NCBI GenBank assembly: GCA_944387065.1
Contig: CALXDM010000011.1
Coordinates: 1-54,043, forward strand
Source: an uncultured Oscillospiraceae bacterium
GTDB lineage: Bacteria; Bacillota; Clostridia; Oscillospirales; Oscillospiraceae
Length of the DNA: 54,043 bases
Direction: 5' to 3'
Position 1 is the stretch's first letter, and the number at the start of each line of letters is the position of its first letter. A program made the position numbers and the translations under genes. The notes under the pieces are model-generated. The model was not told where the DNA came from and made no database searches. It worked only from the letters and a program-made list of their open reading frames with translations. This document shows, one piece after another, positions 9,143-18,915 of the stretch.

Positions 9143-9339
9143 AGTTCATCACTCCAAAAAAGTAATTGTACTTGCTTCAAACAATCCCGCCTTGCATGGT
9201 CTGATGGATTGGGCACCCCAGGCCGCCCGCCCTCTCTCAACCCAATCTTCCGGTCGTCTTTGAGTCCATATCGTAATTTGTTCCCGCTGGATCACCAGGC
9301 TGGTTGGAACGGTCTACTTTTCCTACTCTCATGTTGTTT

Positions 9340-9494
9340 TATACAAGTACCGGCGGGAGCCCTCTCCCGCGGGGCTTGCGGGGCCCTTCCCCCCGCGTGA
9401 TAAAGTGGAGGCCCACCACACAGGCTCCACAAGAAATCGCGTTCCGGCTCTGCCCCCCCTCTCACGCGCAAGTATCCCCGTGCCTGGGCACGTT
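9340..9494 (-). ncRNA. candidate structured RNA, unassigned (6S-like shape possible)
   Basis: A good minus-strand promoter (9502-9530) fires into a stretch with no gene for about 350 bases. The first 155 bases can fold into one long interrupted stem. CCCCG (9476-9480) pairs with CGGGG (9370-9374), CGCAAG (9467-9472) with CTTGCG (9375-9380), and TCACG (9462-9466) with CGTGA (9396-9400). This leaves a 15-base one-sided bulge at 9381-9395. A top hairpin CTCCAC/GTGGAG (9425-9430 / 9405-9410) and a following 7-base hairpin (9353-9370, GCGGGAG/CTCCCGC) complete it. It could equally be the 5' leader of the lipoprotein gene. No known RNA family consensus was recognised, and no clear poly-T end is seen. 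Confidence 0.35.
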
Positions 9495-9501
9495 GATTGG
9501 T

Positions 9502-9530
9502 ATTATAGCGGAAACACCCTCCCACCGCAA
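9502..9530 (-). promoter_or_regulatory. strong minus-strand promoter in the purL/lipoprotein gap
   Basis: TTGCGG (9525-9530), a 17-base spacer and a perfect TATAAT (9502-9507) on the minus strand. The predicted transcript begins near 9494, about 350 bases before the next start codon. Confidence 0.65.
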
Positions 9531-9626
9531 GCATCATTTGGAGAAATCGGAAGTGTTTGAACCGCCCCGACCAAAGCAAGAAACCCCTGCCAGGCAGCGG
9601 CTCCGTCCCACGCGGGAAAGGCAACC

Positions 9627-9665
9627 AGACCTCACGGTTTCTCCTTGCGTGGAGCCGTGAGGTCT
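9627..9665 (-). terminator. hairpin after purL, weak terminator
   Basis: An 11-base perfect inverted repeat (AGACCTCACGG / CCGTGAGGTCT) with a 17-base loop, starting about 16 bases after the purL stop. The 3' side lacks a real poly-T tract, so termination efficiency is doubtful. Confidence 0.5.
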
Positions 9666-9681
9666 GATCAGTCTGCGCTTT

Positions 9682-12600
9682 TCACCGGAAGTACAGCGCC
9701 CCGGACTCAAAGAGGGGCTGGAACTTGTCCCCGGGAATATTTTGGGCCACATGGGGGCCGCTGCGCTCGGTGTGGCCCATCTTGCCCAACACCCGCCCAT
9801 CGGGGGAGAGGATGCCCTCAATGCAGGCCACCGAACCGTTGGGGTTGCAGTCGATGCCCATGTGGGGCCGGCCGGTGGCCGGATCCACATACTGGGTGGC
9901 CACCTGGCCGCCCGCAATCAGATCGTCCACCACCCCCTGGGGGGCCACGAACCGCCCCTCCCCGTGGGAGACGGCAATGGAATGCAGGTCGCCCACATGG
10001 CTGAGCAGCATCCAGGGGGAGCGCACCGAGGCCACCCGGGTGGTGACGTACCGGCTCTGGTGGCGGCCGATGAGGTTGAAGGTGAGGGTGGGGCTGTCCG
10101 GGGTGGCGGGCCGGATCTCCCCATAGGGCACCAGCCCCAGCTTCACCAGGGCCTGGAAGCCGTTGCAGATGCCCAGCATCAGCCCGTCCCGGTTGTGGAG
10201 CAGGTCATGCACCCCGTCGGTCAGCTTGGGGCTGCGCAGGAAGGAGACGATGAACTTGGCCGAGCCGTCCGGCTCGTCCCCGCCGGAAAAGCCGCCGGGC
10301 AGCACAAGGATCTGGCTGCGGCCGATGGCAGCGGCCAGCGCGTCAGCTGACTCGGCCAGGTCCTGGGCCGTCAGATTGCGGATGACCAGGATCTCCGGCT
10401 CGATGCCCGCCTTGCGGCAGGCGGCGGCTGTATCATACTCGCAGTTGGTGCCCGGGAAGACGGGGATCACCGCCCGAGGCCGGGCGATCTCCCCGCAGAA
10501 CACCGCGGGGGAGCGCCGGTCATGGCAGATGGGCTCCACCGGGGTGGGCTGGGCGCCGGTGTCGGTGGGGTAAACCTCCTCCAGCACCCCCTCCCACAAC
10601 CGCGCCAGCTCGTCCAGGCCGGCCTGGTCCTCCCCGATGGCCACCGTCCGCTCCTGGGTGGTCATCCCGATGCGGACCGCCGCGCAGTCGTAGACCTCCT
10701 GGGTCAGCTCCGCCACAATGGCCCCGGGCATATGCCCGTACCAGGGGGCCTGAACCCCCGCGTCGGCGCAGAAACCGATCTGGTTGCCAAAGGCCATCTT
10801 CATCACGCCCTCGGCCACGCCGCCCGCCTCCACCGCCCAGGCCGCGGCCACCTTTCCAGCCCGGGCCAGCCCGTGCAGGCAGGCCCAGGCCCGCTTCATA
10901 CCCTGGTAGTCGTCTGGACGGGCCACGGGGAACAGGTAGACCGGACGGCCCGGGGCCTTGAACTCCGGGGAGATCACCTGGCCGGCCAAGGCAGGGGCCA
11001 CGGCAAAGCTGATGAGGGTGGGGGGCACGTCCAGATCCAGGAAGGAACCGGACATGGAGTCCTTGCCGCCGATGGCCGCCGCCCCCAGCTCCAGCTGGGC
11101 CTCCAGCGCACCCAGCAACGCCTGGAAGGGCTTGCCCCAGCGCTCCGGTTCATCCCGCAGCTTCTCAAAATACTCCTGGAAGGTGAGGTAGGCCCTCTCC
11201 GGGTCACACCCGGCGGCCACCAGCTTGGCCAGAGACAACGCCACCGACACTCCCGCCCCCTCATAGGGATCTGCGGACATCCAGTCCGGATCGAAGCCCC
11301 AGCTCATCACCGAACAGGTTTCGCTCACCTGGCCGGGCTCCACCGGCAGGGTGGCCGCCATCACCTGGGCGGGGGTGCGCTGGGTGGCCCCGCCGTAGAG
11401 CATGAGCACACTGGCCGCGCCGATGGAGCTGTCAAACCGCTGAGCCAGGCCTCGGCGCGCCCCGCACTTCAGGCTGCCCGCCATCCCCCTCAGGTCGGTA
11501 AAGGCGGGGGGCATCCCCCGCTTGCGAGGGGGGACAAAGACCTTCGTGTGCTTGGCCGCCCCATTGGTGTTGAGAAACGCCCGGGACAGGTCCACGATGG
11601 TCTGCCCCTTCCAGCGCATCACCATTCGGGGGCTCTGGGTGACCCGCGCCACCCGATAGGCCTCCAGGTTCTCCCGCCGGGCGGCGGCCAGGAAGGCGTC
11701 CTCATCCTGGGCGGCCACCACCACGGCCATGCGCTCCTGGGACTCAGAGATGGCCAGCTCCGTGCCATCCAGCCCGTCGTACTTCTTGCGCACCGCGTCC
11801 AGCTCGATCTCCAGCCCGTCGGCCAGCTCGCCGATGGCCACGCTCACCCCGCCGGCTCCGAAGTCATTGCACCGTTTGATCAGCCGGGTCACCGCCCCGT
11901 CCCGGAACAGCCGCTGGAGCTTGCGCTCCTCCGGGGCGTTACCCTTTTGCACCTCGCTGGCCATCGTAGTCAGGGAGGCCTGATTGTGGCTCTTAGAGGA
12001 GCCGGTGGCGCCGCCGATCCCGTCCCGTCCGGTGCGGCCACCCAGCAGGATGACCACGTCGCCGGGGGCTGGGCGCTCCCGGACCACGTTGTCTGCCGGC
12101 GCCGCGCCCACCACCGCCCCCACCTCCAGGTGCTTGGCCAGGTAGCCCTCGTGGTACACTTCGTCCACCAGGCCGGTGGCCAGGCCGATCTGGTTGCCAT
12201 AGGAGGAATAGCCCGCCGCCGCCGTCTGGGCCAGCTTGCGCTGGGGCAGCTTGCCCTCCAAGGTCTGGCCCAGAGGGGCCCGGGGGTCGCCACAGCCGGT
12301 CAGGCGCATGGCCTGGTACACATAGGCCCGGCCGGACAGGGGGTCCCGGATGCAACCGCCGATGCAGGTGGCCGCCCCGCCGAAGGGCTCGATCTCGGTG
12401 GGGTGGTTGTGGGTCTCGTTCTTGAACAGCAACAGCCAATCCTGCTCTGCCCCGTCTACCAGCGCCTTGACCCGGATGGAGCAGGCGTTGACCTCCTCGC
12501 TCTCGTCCAGGTCCTTGAGCAGGCCCCGCCTCTTCAAAATCTTGGCGCCGATGGTGGCCAGGTCCATCAGGGTCTGGGGGCGCATACCGGCCTGCTCCTT

Positions 12601-13389
12601 CCCGTACACCTCCGTCCGGGCCTCCAGATAGCGGCGATAGGCCTCGGCCACCTTCTGATCCAGGATCTCCACCGAGTTGATGTGGGTGGAGAAGGTGGTG
12701 TGCCGGCAGTGGTCCGACCAATAGGTGTCCACCACCCGCAGTTCGGTGACGGTGGGATCCCGGCCCTCCTCATCCCGGAAATAATCCTGGAGAAACCTCA
12801 GGTCCGCCAGGTCCATGGCCAAGCCGTACTCCTCCAGCACCCCTGTCAGCCCCGCCTCATCCAGGGCGGTGAAGCCGTCCAGCACCGCCACCCGGTCGGG
12901 CGCGTCATAGCGCTGGGCCAGCCGGTCTGGCTTGTCCATGGACGCCTCCCGGCACTCCACCGGGTTGATGAGATAGCCCCGGATGCGATCCAGGTCGGCC
13001 TGGCTCAGGCTGCCGGACAGGGCATACACCAGGGCAGTGGCCACGGTGGGCTTGTCCCCGCCGGACAGCAGCATCATGCACTGGGCGCAGGAGTCGGCCC
13101 GCTGGTCGTACTGCCCAGGCAGGGCCTCCACCGCCAGCAAGGTGGTCTCCCCCGCCAGCTCTGGCAGCCGCTCCTCGTAGAGGAGGTCGCACGGGGGCTC
13201 AGAGAGCACCGTGTCCTTGGCCTGCCGATAGGCCCCCTCGTCCACCCCCTCCACATCGTAGCGGTGGAACAGGCGCAGGCCGGTCAGCCCCGCCACCCCC
13301 AGCTGGTCCCGCAGCTCCCGCAGGGTCTGCCGGGCCTCCACGTCAAATCCGGGCCGCTTCTCCACATAGCATCGAAATAGTTGGCTCAT
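9682..13389 (-). CDS. purL: phosphoribosylformylglycinamidine synthase, single-chain
   Basis: 1235 residues. It catalyses ATP- and glutamine-dependent conversion of FGAR to FGAM, the fourth step of purine synthesis. This is the large form with synthetase and glutaminase in one chain. The middle has PurM-like ATP-binding motifs (YWSDHCRHTTFSTH, FKNETHNHPTEIEPFGGAATC, DFGAGGVSVAIGELADG). The C terminus is a class I glutaminase: PGTNCEYDTA, LPGGFSGGDEPDG and the nucleophile in LMLGICNGFQALVKLG. GAGGAG lies upstream of the ATG. It is the last gene of a minus-strand run after a solute-binding protein, with no other purine gene in the window. Confidence 0.97.
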   Translation of the reverse strand: MSQLFRCYVEKRPGFDVEARQTLRELRDQLGVAGLTGLRLFHRYDVEGVDEGAYRQAKDTVLSEPPCDLLYEERLPELAGETTLLAVEALPGQYDQRADSCAQCMMLLSGGDKPTVATALVYALSGSLSQADLDRIRGYLINPVECREASMDKPDRLAQRYDAPDRVAVLDGFTALDEAGLTGVLEEYGLAMDLADLRFLQDYFRDEEGRDPTVTELRVVDTYWSDHCRHTTFSTHINSVEILDQKVAEAYRRYLEARTEVYGKEQAGMRPQTLMDLATIGAKILKRRGLLKDLDESEEVNACSIRVKALVDGAEQDWLLLFKNETHNHPTEIEPFGGAATCIGGCIRDPLSGRAYVYQAMRLTGCGDPRAPLGQTLEGKLPQRKLAQTAAAGYSSYGNQIGLATGLVDEVYHEGYLAKHLEVGAVVGAAPADNVVRERPAPGDVVILLGGRTGRDGIGGATGSSKSHNQASLTTMASEVQKGNAPEERKLQRLFRDGAVTRLIKRCNDFGAGGVSVAIGELADGLEIELDAVRKKYDGLDGTELAISESQERMAVVVAAQDEDAFLAAARRENLEAYRVARVTQSPRMVMRWKGQTIVDLSRAFLNTNGAAKHTKVFVPPRKRGMPPAFTDLRGMAGSLKCGARRGLAQRFDSSIGAASVLMLYGGATQRTPAQVMAATLPVEPGQVSETCSVMSWGFDPDWMSADPYEGAGVSVALSLAKLVAAGCDPERAYLTFQEYFEKLRDEPERWGKPFQALLGALEAQLELGAAAIGGKDSMSGSFLDLDVPPTLISFAVAPALAGQVISPEFKAPGRPVYLFPVARPDDYQGMKRAWACLHGLARAGKVAAAWAVEAGGVAEGVMKMAFGNQIGFCADAGVQAPWYGHMPGAIVAELTQEVYDCAAVRIGMTTQERTVAIGEDQAGLDELARLWEGVLEEVYPTDTGAQPTPVEPICHDRRSPAVFCGEIARPRAVIPVFPGTNCEYDTAAACRKAGIEPEILVIRNLTAQDLAESADALAAAIGRSQILVLPGGFSGGDEPDGSAKFIVSFLRSPKLTDGVHDLLHNRDGLMLGICNGFQALVKLGLVPYGEIRPATPDSPTLTFNLIGRHQSRYVTTRVASVRSPWMLLSHVGDLHSIAVSHGEGRFVAPQGVVDDLIAGGQVATQYVDPATGRPHMGIDCNPNGSVACIEGILSPDGRVLGKMGHTERSGPHVAQNIPGDKFQPLFESGALYFR

Positions 13390-13428
13390 TGCCTGCTCTC
13401 TCCTCTGTCTCTGCCTGATCTGCCCCGC

Positions 13429-14967
13429 CTATGCCGGGGCGCCCGATTCCTCCACCTGCCACTGCTCCAGGTTCCAAAACAGGTCGGCCTGGGTGGGCTG
13501 TATGTTGCGGGCCATCCCCCACCGGACCAGTAGGGAGCCCCGCTTAAAGCACAGCGGCGCGATGGGCGCGTCCTGGGCAAAGGCGTCCCACAGCTGGGCC
13601 GCCGCCCGGCTGCGCTGCGTCCCCTGGGCGCCCCGCCAATCTGCCAGCAGGGCCGATCCCGTGGAACTGGTGTATCCTCCGTAGTTCAGCCCCCCGGCGA
13701 GCAGCGCGGTGGGGTCAAAGTCCCCGGTCATGCGTACCTCGCCCACATACAGGTCGAACTGTCCCCCGGACAGGGCAGCCAGATACTCCTCCCAAGGCAG
13801 GGCGCTGACCGTGGCGCCCACCCCCAGCGCGGCCAGGCTGTCGGCCAAAAACTGCGCCAGTTCCTGCTTGGCCGCGCTGTCGTTGTTTACCACAATGGTA
13901 ACCTCCACCGCCTGGCTCCCCCGGTAGAACCGCCCGTCCTCCCCCTGGGTATAGCCCGCTTCCAGCAGCAGCGCCCGGCCGCCCGGAAGGTCGTAGTCCA
14001 ACTCCTGCGCCGCCTGGACGTCGTAATCCTGGTGCAGGGGGGAGATGGGTAGGCTGGCCGCGTCCCCGTGGCCGGCCAGCAGGGCGCTGACCAGCTCCTC
14101 CCGGTCAAAGGCCTTGGACAGGGCCTGGCGGACCTGGGCGCTGGCGCACAGCCCCCCGGTGGTACGAAAGCCCACATACAGCAGCGTGGTGGTGGGGAAG
14201 TCATAGGTCTCGTAATTGCCCGAGTAGCCCAGGGCGTAGGAGGAGGAGAAGTCAGTGGCCACCGCCGTCACATCCCCACTGTCAAAGGCAGCCAGGCGTT
14301 CATCCGCCCCGCCGGCTGGGCGCAGCGCGATGGTCTCATAGGGCACCTGCCTGTCGTAGTGCTCGTTTGCCTGGAGGATCAACCCCTCCTGGCCGCTGGC
14401 AAAGCGGTATCGCCCTGTGCCCAGCGGGATGCCGTCCGCCTGCTCCAGCACGATGGGGATGTCCAGCAGCGCGTCCAGCGCCCCGTTGGGGCTGGACAGG
14501 GTGAGGCGCACCGTCCCGTCGTCCGCCGCCTCCACTCCAGTCACCTGCCCCAGGCGCTGGCCATACAGCTCACTGGCCCGGGCCGTCTCCAGCGAGCTGG
14601 CCACGTGGGCGGCGGTGAGGGCCGTCCCGTCGGAAAAGCGCACGCCGGCGCGCAGCGTGATCGTCCATACCAGCCCGTCCCCGCTGACCGCAGCGGACTG
14701 GGCCAGAGCGGGCTGTGGGACAAAGTCCCGATCCAGCTTATATAGCCCCTCGTACACCAGGCCGGCCAGGTCCAGGTTCACCTGGCTCTGGCCTGTGATG
14801 GGGTGCAGGGAGGACTGGGGGTCATAGGCCAGGGCGAAGGGCAGCTCCCGGGGCGTCTGGGTGGGTTCCGGGTCCGGGCTGACCGAGGGATCGGCCTCCC
14901 CTGCCCCGCAGCCCGCCAGGCCCAAGGCCATCGCCCCGGCCAGCAGCAGGGCCGCCAGCCGCCTCAT
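13429..14967 (-). CDS. ABC transporter solute-binding lipoprotein, family 5 (peptide/nickel type)
   Basis: 512 residues. The lipoprotein signal ends in LGLAGC. The body has the family 5 layout of oligopeptide/nickel binding proteins: DPQSSLHPITGQSQ, GLVYEGLYKLD, WTITLRAGVRFSDGTALTAAHV, and the later LLYVGFRTTGG and VRQALSKAFDREEL. The ATG at 14967 overlaps the stop of pgeF (ATGA); a longer frame upstream lies wholly within pgeF and is rejected. No permease or ATPase genes are adjacent, so it is an orphan receptor or shares a transporter elsewhere. It is read together with pgeF, and purL follows closely. Confidence 0.88.
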   Translation of the reverse strand: MRRLAALLLAGAMALGLAGCGAGEADPSVSPDPEPTQTPRELPFALAYDPQSSLHPITGQSQVNLDLAGLVYEGLYKLDRDFVPQPALAQSAAVSGDGLVWTITLRAGVRFSDGTALTAAHVASSLETARASELYGQRLGQVTGVEAADDGTVRLTLSSPNGALDALLDIPIVLEQADGIPLGTGRYRFASGQEGLILQANEHYDRQVPYETIALRPAGGADERLAAFDSGDVTAVATDFSSSYALGYSGNYETYDFPTTTLLYVGFRTTGGLCASAQVRQALSKAFDREELVSALLAGHGDAASLPISPLHQDYDVQAAQELDYDLPGGRALLLEAGYTQGEDGRFYRGSQAVEVTIVVNNDSAAKQELAQFLADSLAALGVGATVSALPWEEYLAALSGGQFDLYVGEVRMTGDFDPTALLAGGLNYGGYTSSTGSALLADWRGAQGTQRSRAAAQLWDAFAQDAPIAPLCFKRGSLLVRWGMARNIQPTQADLFWNLEQWQVEESGAPA

Positions 14968-15776
14968 CGCAGCTGGATGGCCGCAGCCATCGAGCCCCGG
15001 TTGTTGCCCATGCGCCGGTGGCTCCAGTACCGCTCCCCCAGACAGGCGGTGCATTCCCCGCACACCGCGATATGCTCCGGATCCAGCCCCGCCCGCTCCA
15101 GCAGGCTGACGTTAATGCCCTTCAGATCCAGGGAGAATTTCCCGTTTTCCAGCGCCTTGATGTGGGACAGCGCTGCGGCGGACACCCCCGTCATCATGGC
15201 GTTTGGCACGTCCTCATGGGTCTCAAAGCAGCACGGGCCGATGCCCGGCCCCACAGCGGCCAGGATGTCCTCCGGCCGGCAGTCATAGACCTCCCGCATC
15301 CGCTCCACCGCGGTGGCCGCAATCCCCACCGCCGTCCCCCGCCACCCGGCGTGGACCGCGGCCGCTACCCGGCGGGCCGGGTCGTACAGCAGCACAGGGA
15401 TACAGTCCGCGGTATAGATCAGCAGCACCACTCCCGGCGTGTCCGTCATCAGCCCGTCGGCCTCGTAGTCCACCCGCTCATAGGGGTCCTGCTTCCAGTC
15501 CGCCGCCGTCACCACCCGCACCTTGCCCCCGTGCACCTGGTTGGCGGTCGCCAGCCGGGCCCCGTCCGCGCCGATGGCGGCGAAGAAGCGGCGGTAGTTC
15601 TCTCGGACGTGGTCGGGGTCGTCCCCCCGGCTCACCCCCAAGTTCAACGCCCCCCACATCCCCTGGGACACGCCGCCCAGCCGGGTGGAGAAGCCGTGGG
15701 CCGCCCCACCCGCTTCCAGGATGCCGTCCGCCTGAAGGATGGGGAGACCCTGCTTGGTCGCCTCGATGATCTCCAT
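14964..15776 (-). CDS. pgeF: purine nucleoside phosphorylase LACC1/YfiH family (peptidoglycan editing factor PgeF, YlmD)
   Basis: 270 residues of the laccase-domain YfiH/YlmD family. The metal/active-site residues are in place: a His in ATANQVHGG, a Cys in YTADCIPVLLYD and a His in AVHAGWRGT. Family members act on purine nucleosides, and in E. coli the protein guards against wrong residues in cell-wall precursors. The start is ATG 15776, which has AGGAGGGG just upstream; a longer frame to 15794 includes the ribosome site itself. It lies between secA and a solute-binding protein and overlaps the latter by 4 bases. Confidence 0.92.
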   Translation of the reverse strand: MEIIEATKQGLPILQADGILEAGGAAHGFSTRLGGVSQGMWGALNLGVSRGDDPDHVRENYRRFFAAIGADGARLATANQVHGGKVRVVTAADWKQDPYERVDYEADGLMTDTPGVVLLIYTADCIPVLLYDPARRVAAAVHAGWRGTAVGIAATAVERMREVYDCRPEDILAAVGPGIGPCCFETHEDVPNAMMTGVSAAALSHIKALENGKFSLDLKGINVSLLERAGLDPEHIAVCGECTACLGERYWSHRRMGNNRGSMAAAIQLR

Positions 15777-15847
15777 GGCCCCTCCTTTCCCCATGGGGCT
15801 TCCGCCCCAACCCGCGCCCGCCAGCCTCCTCAGCTCCGGCGGGACGG

Positions 15848-18640
15848 TCAGTTCAGCTCAGGATGGTACTCCTTGCAGGTGCACTTCTTCCACTTCAGCC
15901 CGCTGCCACAGGGGCAGGGGTCGTTTCGGCCGATCTTCTCGCTCTTCTTCACCGGCTGCCGCTTGCCCCCAGTGCTGTCGGCGGCGCCGGACTGGCCGGT
16001 GATCTTGGCCACCCGCTCCCGGCGGATCTCCTCGTTGGTGCGCAGCCGGACGGTGAACAGCCGGCGGATGGTCTCCTCCTGGATGGCGGCGATCATCTGC
16101 TCGAACATGTCAAACCCTTCCCGCTTATACTCCACCACCGGGTCGGACTGGCCGTAGGCCCGCAGACCGATGCCCTGGCGCAGCTCCTGCATGGCGTCGA
16201 TCTGGTCCATCCAGTACTCGTCCACCACCCGCAGCAGGATCACCCGCTCCAGCTCCCGCATGGGCGCCTTGCCGGACGCGCCCATCAGAGGGGCCATCTG
16301 GGTGTTGATCTCCTCCTCCCGCCGGGCATAGTTGTCCCGGGCGGCAGCCAACATCTCCTGAGCCAGGGCCTGGGCGTCCATCCCGGGGGCCCGGCCCCGG
16401 AAGTCAGCCAGCTGCTCGGGGGTGAACACCGAGCCGGCCAGGTGGGCGGTGGCCGCCTGGAATCCTTCCTCGTCCAGGCTGCCCTGCTCCCCGGCGTGGC
16501 CGGTGATGGCGCCCACAATCATGCCCTCCAGCATGTTCTCCACGGCTCCGTGGACGTCCTCCCCATCCAACACCTGGCGGCGCTGCTTGTAGATGACCTC
16601 CCGCTGGGTGTTCATCACGTCGTCGTATTCCAGCACCGTCTTGCGGGTCTGGAAGTTCCGGGACTCCACCCGCTTCTGGGCCGACTCGATGGCGTTGGAC
16701 AGCATCTTCTGATCCAATGGGGTGTCCTCGTCCACCCCCAGGGTGTCCATCATGCTTTGGATGCGCTCTGAGCCGAACAGGCGCAGGATGTCGTCCTCCA
16801 GGGACAGGAAGAACCGGCTCTCCCCCGGGTCGCCCTGGCGGCCGGCCCGGCCCCGCAGCTGGTTGTCGATCCGGCGGGACTCGTGGCGCTCGGTGCCCAG
16901 GATGTACAGCCCGCCGGCCGCCCGCACCTGCTCGGCCTCCCCCCGGATCTGCTCCTGAAAGCTGGCCTGCGCCTGGGCGAAGGCCCGGCGGGCCTCCAGC
17001 ACCTCCGGGTCATCCGTCTCGGCGTGGCCGTCGCACTCGGCGATCAGCTCATCGCTCATCCCCGCCTTGCGCAGCTGGGCCTTGGCCAGAAACTCCGCGT
17101 TACCCCCCAGCACGATGTCGGTGCCGCGCCCGGCCATGTTGGTAGCCACGGTGACCGCCCCCAGCTTGCCCGCCTGGGCCACGATCTCCGCTTCCTTCTC
17201 GTGGTACTTGGCGTTGAGCACGTTGTGCCGGATGCCCGCCCGGGTGAGCATCTGGCTGACCAGTTCGGACACCTCGATGGACACCGTGCCCACCAGCACC
17301 GGCTGCCCCTTCTCGTGGCAGGCCTGGATCTGCCGGACGATGGCCCGGTACTTGCCCTGCTTGGTCTTGAACACATAGTCGGACTGGTCCTTGCGGGCCA
17401 GGGGCTTGTTGGTGGGGATCTCCACGATGTCCAGGTGGTAGATCTGCCCGAACTCCTCCTCCTCGGTCATGGCGGTGCCCGTCATGCCGGAGAGCTTGTC
17501 GTACAGGCGGAAGTAGTTCTGGAAGGTGATGGTGGCCAGGGTCTTGGACTCCCGGGCCACGGTGACGTGCTCCTTGGCCTCGATGGCCTGGTGCAGTCCC
17601 TCGTTGTACCGCCGGCCGTACATCAGGCGGCCGGTGAACTCGTCCACAATGATGACCTCGCCGTCCTTGACCACATAGTCGATGTCCCGGCGCATCACCC
17701 CCCGGGCCTTCAGGGCCTGGTTGATGTGGTGGGACAGGGTGGCGTTCTCCGGGTCGGACAGGTTGTCCACGTTGAACTGCTGCTCGGCCTTGGCCACCCC
17801 CCGGGCGGTGAGGGTGGCGGTGCGGGCCTTCTCGTCCACGATGTAGTCCGCGTCCAGCGTCCCATCCTCCTCCTGCTTGGCGTCCACCGAGGCCACCTTC
17901 AAGCACTTGAGCCGGGCCACGAAGTTGTCCGCCATCTGGTAGAGCTGGGTGGACTGCTCCCCCTGTCCAGAGATGATCAGGGGGGTGCGGGCCTCGTCGA
18001 TGAGGATGGAGTCCACCTCGTCCACGATGGCGAAGGCGTGGCCCCGCTGCACCAGCTCGCTGGCGTAGATGGCCATGTTGTCCCGCAGGTAGTCAAAGCC
18101 CATCTCGTTGTTGGTGCCGTAGGTGATGTCGGCGGCATAGGCCGCCTTCTTCCCCTCCTTGTCCACCCCGTGCACCGCCAGCCCCACGGTGAGGCCCAGG
18201 AAACGGTACACCTTGCCCATCCATTCCGAGTCCCGCTTGGCCAGGTAGTCGTTGGTGGTGACGATGTGCACCCCTTTGCCCGCCAGGGCGTTGAGGTAGG
18301 CCGGCAGGGTGGCCACCAGGGTCTTGCCCTCGCCGGTCTTCATCTCGGCGATGCGCCCCTGGTGGAGGATGATGCCGCCGATCAGCTGCACCCGGTAGGG
18401 CCGCATCCCCAGCACCCGCTCGTCCGCCTCCCGGCAGACGGCGAAGGCCTCGGGCAGTAGGTCGTCCAGCGTCTCCCCCTGGGCCAGGCGGCCCCGGAAC
18501 TCGTCGGTCTTGGCCCGCAGCTGCTGGTCGCTCAGTCCCTTCATCTGCTCGCCCAGCGCCTCGATCTGGTCCACCAGGGGCAGAATCGCCTTAACCTCCC
18601 GCTGGGAACGGGTGCCGAATACCTTTGAAAACAGACCCAT
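15848..18640 (-). CDS. secA: preprotein translocase ATPase SecA
   Basis: 930 residues. This is the motor that drives unfolded proteins through SecYEG. Visible parts are Walker A MKTGEGKT (about 100-107), the DEAD-type [16 protein letters not shown], the helicase part [13 protein letters not shown] and [11 protein letters not shown], and a C-terminal zinc-binding SEC-C motif [15 protein letters not shown] that normally contacts SecB or ribosomes. The ATG at 18640 (MGLFSKVFG) matches the family start; the frame runs 67 codons further upstream but into the promoter. It is longer than B. subtilis SecA (841), through extra sequence within the C-terminal half. Confidence 0.97.
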   Translation of the reverse strand: MGLFSKVFGTRSQREVKAILPLVDQIEALGEQMKGLSDQQLRAKTDEFRGRLAQGETLDDLLPEAFAVCREADERVLGMRPYRVQLIGGIILHQGRIAEMKTGEGKTLVATLPAYLNALAGKGVHIVTTNDYLAKRDSEWMGKVYRFLGLTVGLAVHGVDKEGKKAAYAADITYGTNNEMGFDYLRDNMAIYASELVQRGHAFAIVDEVDSILIDEARTPLIISGQGEQSTQLYQMADNFVARLKCLKVASVDAKQEEDGTLDADYIVDEKARTATLTARGVAKAEQQFNVDNLSDPENATLSHHINQALKARGVMRRDIDYVVKDGEVIIVDEFTGRLMYGRRYNEGLHQAIEAKEHVTVARESKTLATITFQNYFRLYDKLSGMTGTAMTEEEEFGQIYHLDIVEIPTNKPLARKDQSDYVFKTKQGKYRAIVRQIQACHEKGQPVLVGTVSIEVSELVSQMLTRAGIRHNVLNAKYHEKEAEIVAQAGKLGAVTVATNMAGRGTDIVLGGNAEFLAKAQLRKAGMSDELIAECDGHAETDDPEVLEARRAFAQAQASFQEQIRGEAEQVRAAGGLYILGTERHESRRIDNQLRGRAGRQGDPGESRFFLSLEDDILRLFGSERIQSMMDTLGVDEDTPLDQKMLSNAIESAQKRVESRNFQTRKTVLEYDDVMNTQREVIYKQRRQVLDGEDVHGAVENMLEGMIVGAITGHAGEQGSLDEEGFQAATAHLAGSVFTPEQLADFRGRAPGMDAQALAQEMLAAARDNYARREEEINTQMAPLMGASGKAPMRELERVILLRVVDEYWMDQIDAMQELRQGIGLRAYGQSDPVVEYKREGFDMFEQMIAAIQEETIRRLFTVRLRTNEEIRRERVAKITGQSGAADSTGGKRQPVKKSEKIGRNDPCPCGSGLKWKKCTCKEYHPELN

Positions 18641-18712
18641 TGCTTCCGCGTCCTTTCTTTTCCGTACATACCCCGCCCACAGGCCCCGCGGGCAGATTGA
18701 CCCAATTATCTC

Positions 18713-18742
18713 GTAGTATACCACATTGCCCCGGGAGAAAAA
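18713..18742 (-). promoter_or_regulatory. probable secA promoter with extended -10
   Basis: An extended -10 TGTGGTATACT on the minus strand (TATACT at 18714-18719), about 75 bases before the secA start. The -35 is poor (T-rich). Fourteen bases are identical to the promoter at 7301-7314. Confidence 0.4.
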
Positions 18743-18830
18743 AGAGGAAATTGTGAATTCGCCCCCGTCAGCTCCCCAGCGCCGCTCCCCACAGGCCGCA
18801 ATCCAGTCGTCATGCATCTTGCCACACAGA

Positions 18831-18859
18831 TTGCAGTGCATACATGCAATGCATACAAA
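18831..18859 (+). promoter_or_regulatory. promoter with direct repeats before the small RHH gene
   Basis: TTGCAG (18831-18836), a 17-base spacer and TACAAA (18854-18859). Two copies of TGCATACA (18837-18844 and 18850-18857), 13 bases apart, fill the spacer and overlap the -10. They are a likely operator for autoregulation. Confidence 0.45.
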
Positions 18860-18915
18860 TGCCGAATTGTGGGATAAACTGTCATACAGACAGCCAGATC
18901 AAGGGGATGAATGCC

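Noticed and set aside
9627..9665. Inverted repeat as the end of a transposable element
   Set aside because: No matching copy or transposase nearby, and its position just after the purL stop fits a transcription end structure better.
10522..13380. A 952-codon open frame on the plus strand opposite purL
   Set aside because: It is the shadow of purL in GC-rich DNA: low-complexity Gly/His/Gln/Leu-rich translation, no ribosome site, no family motif.
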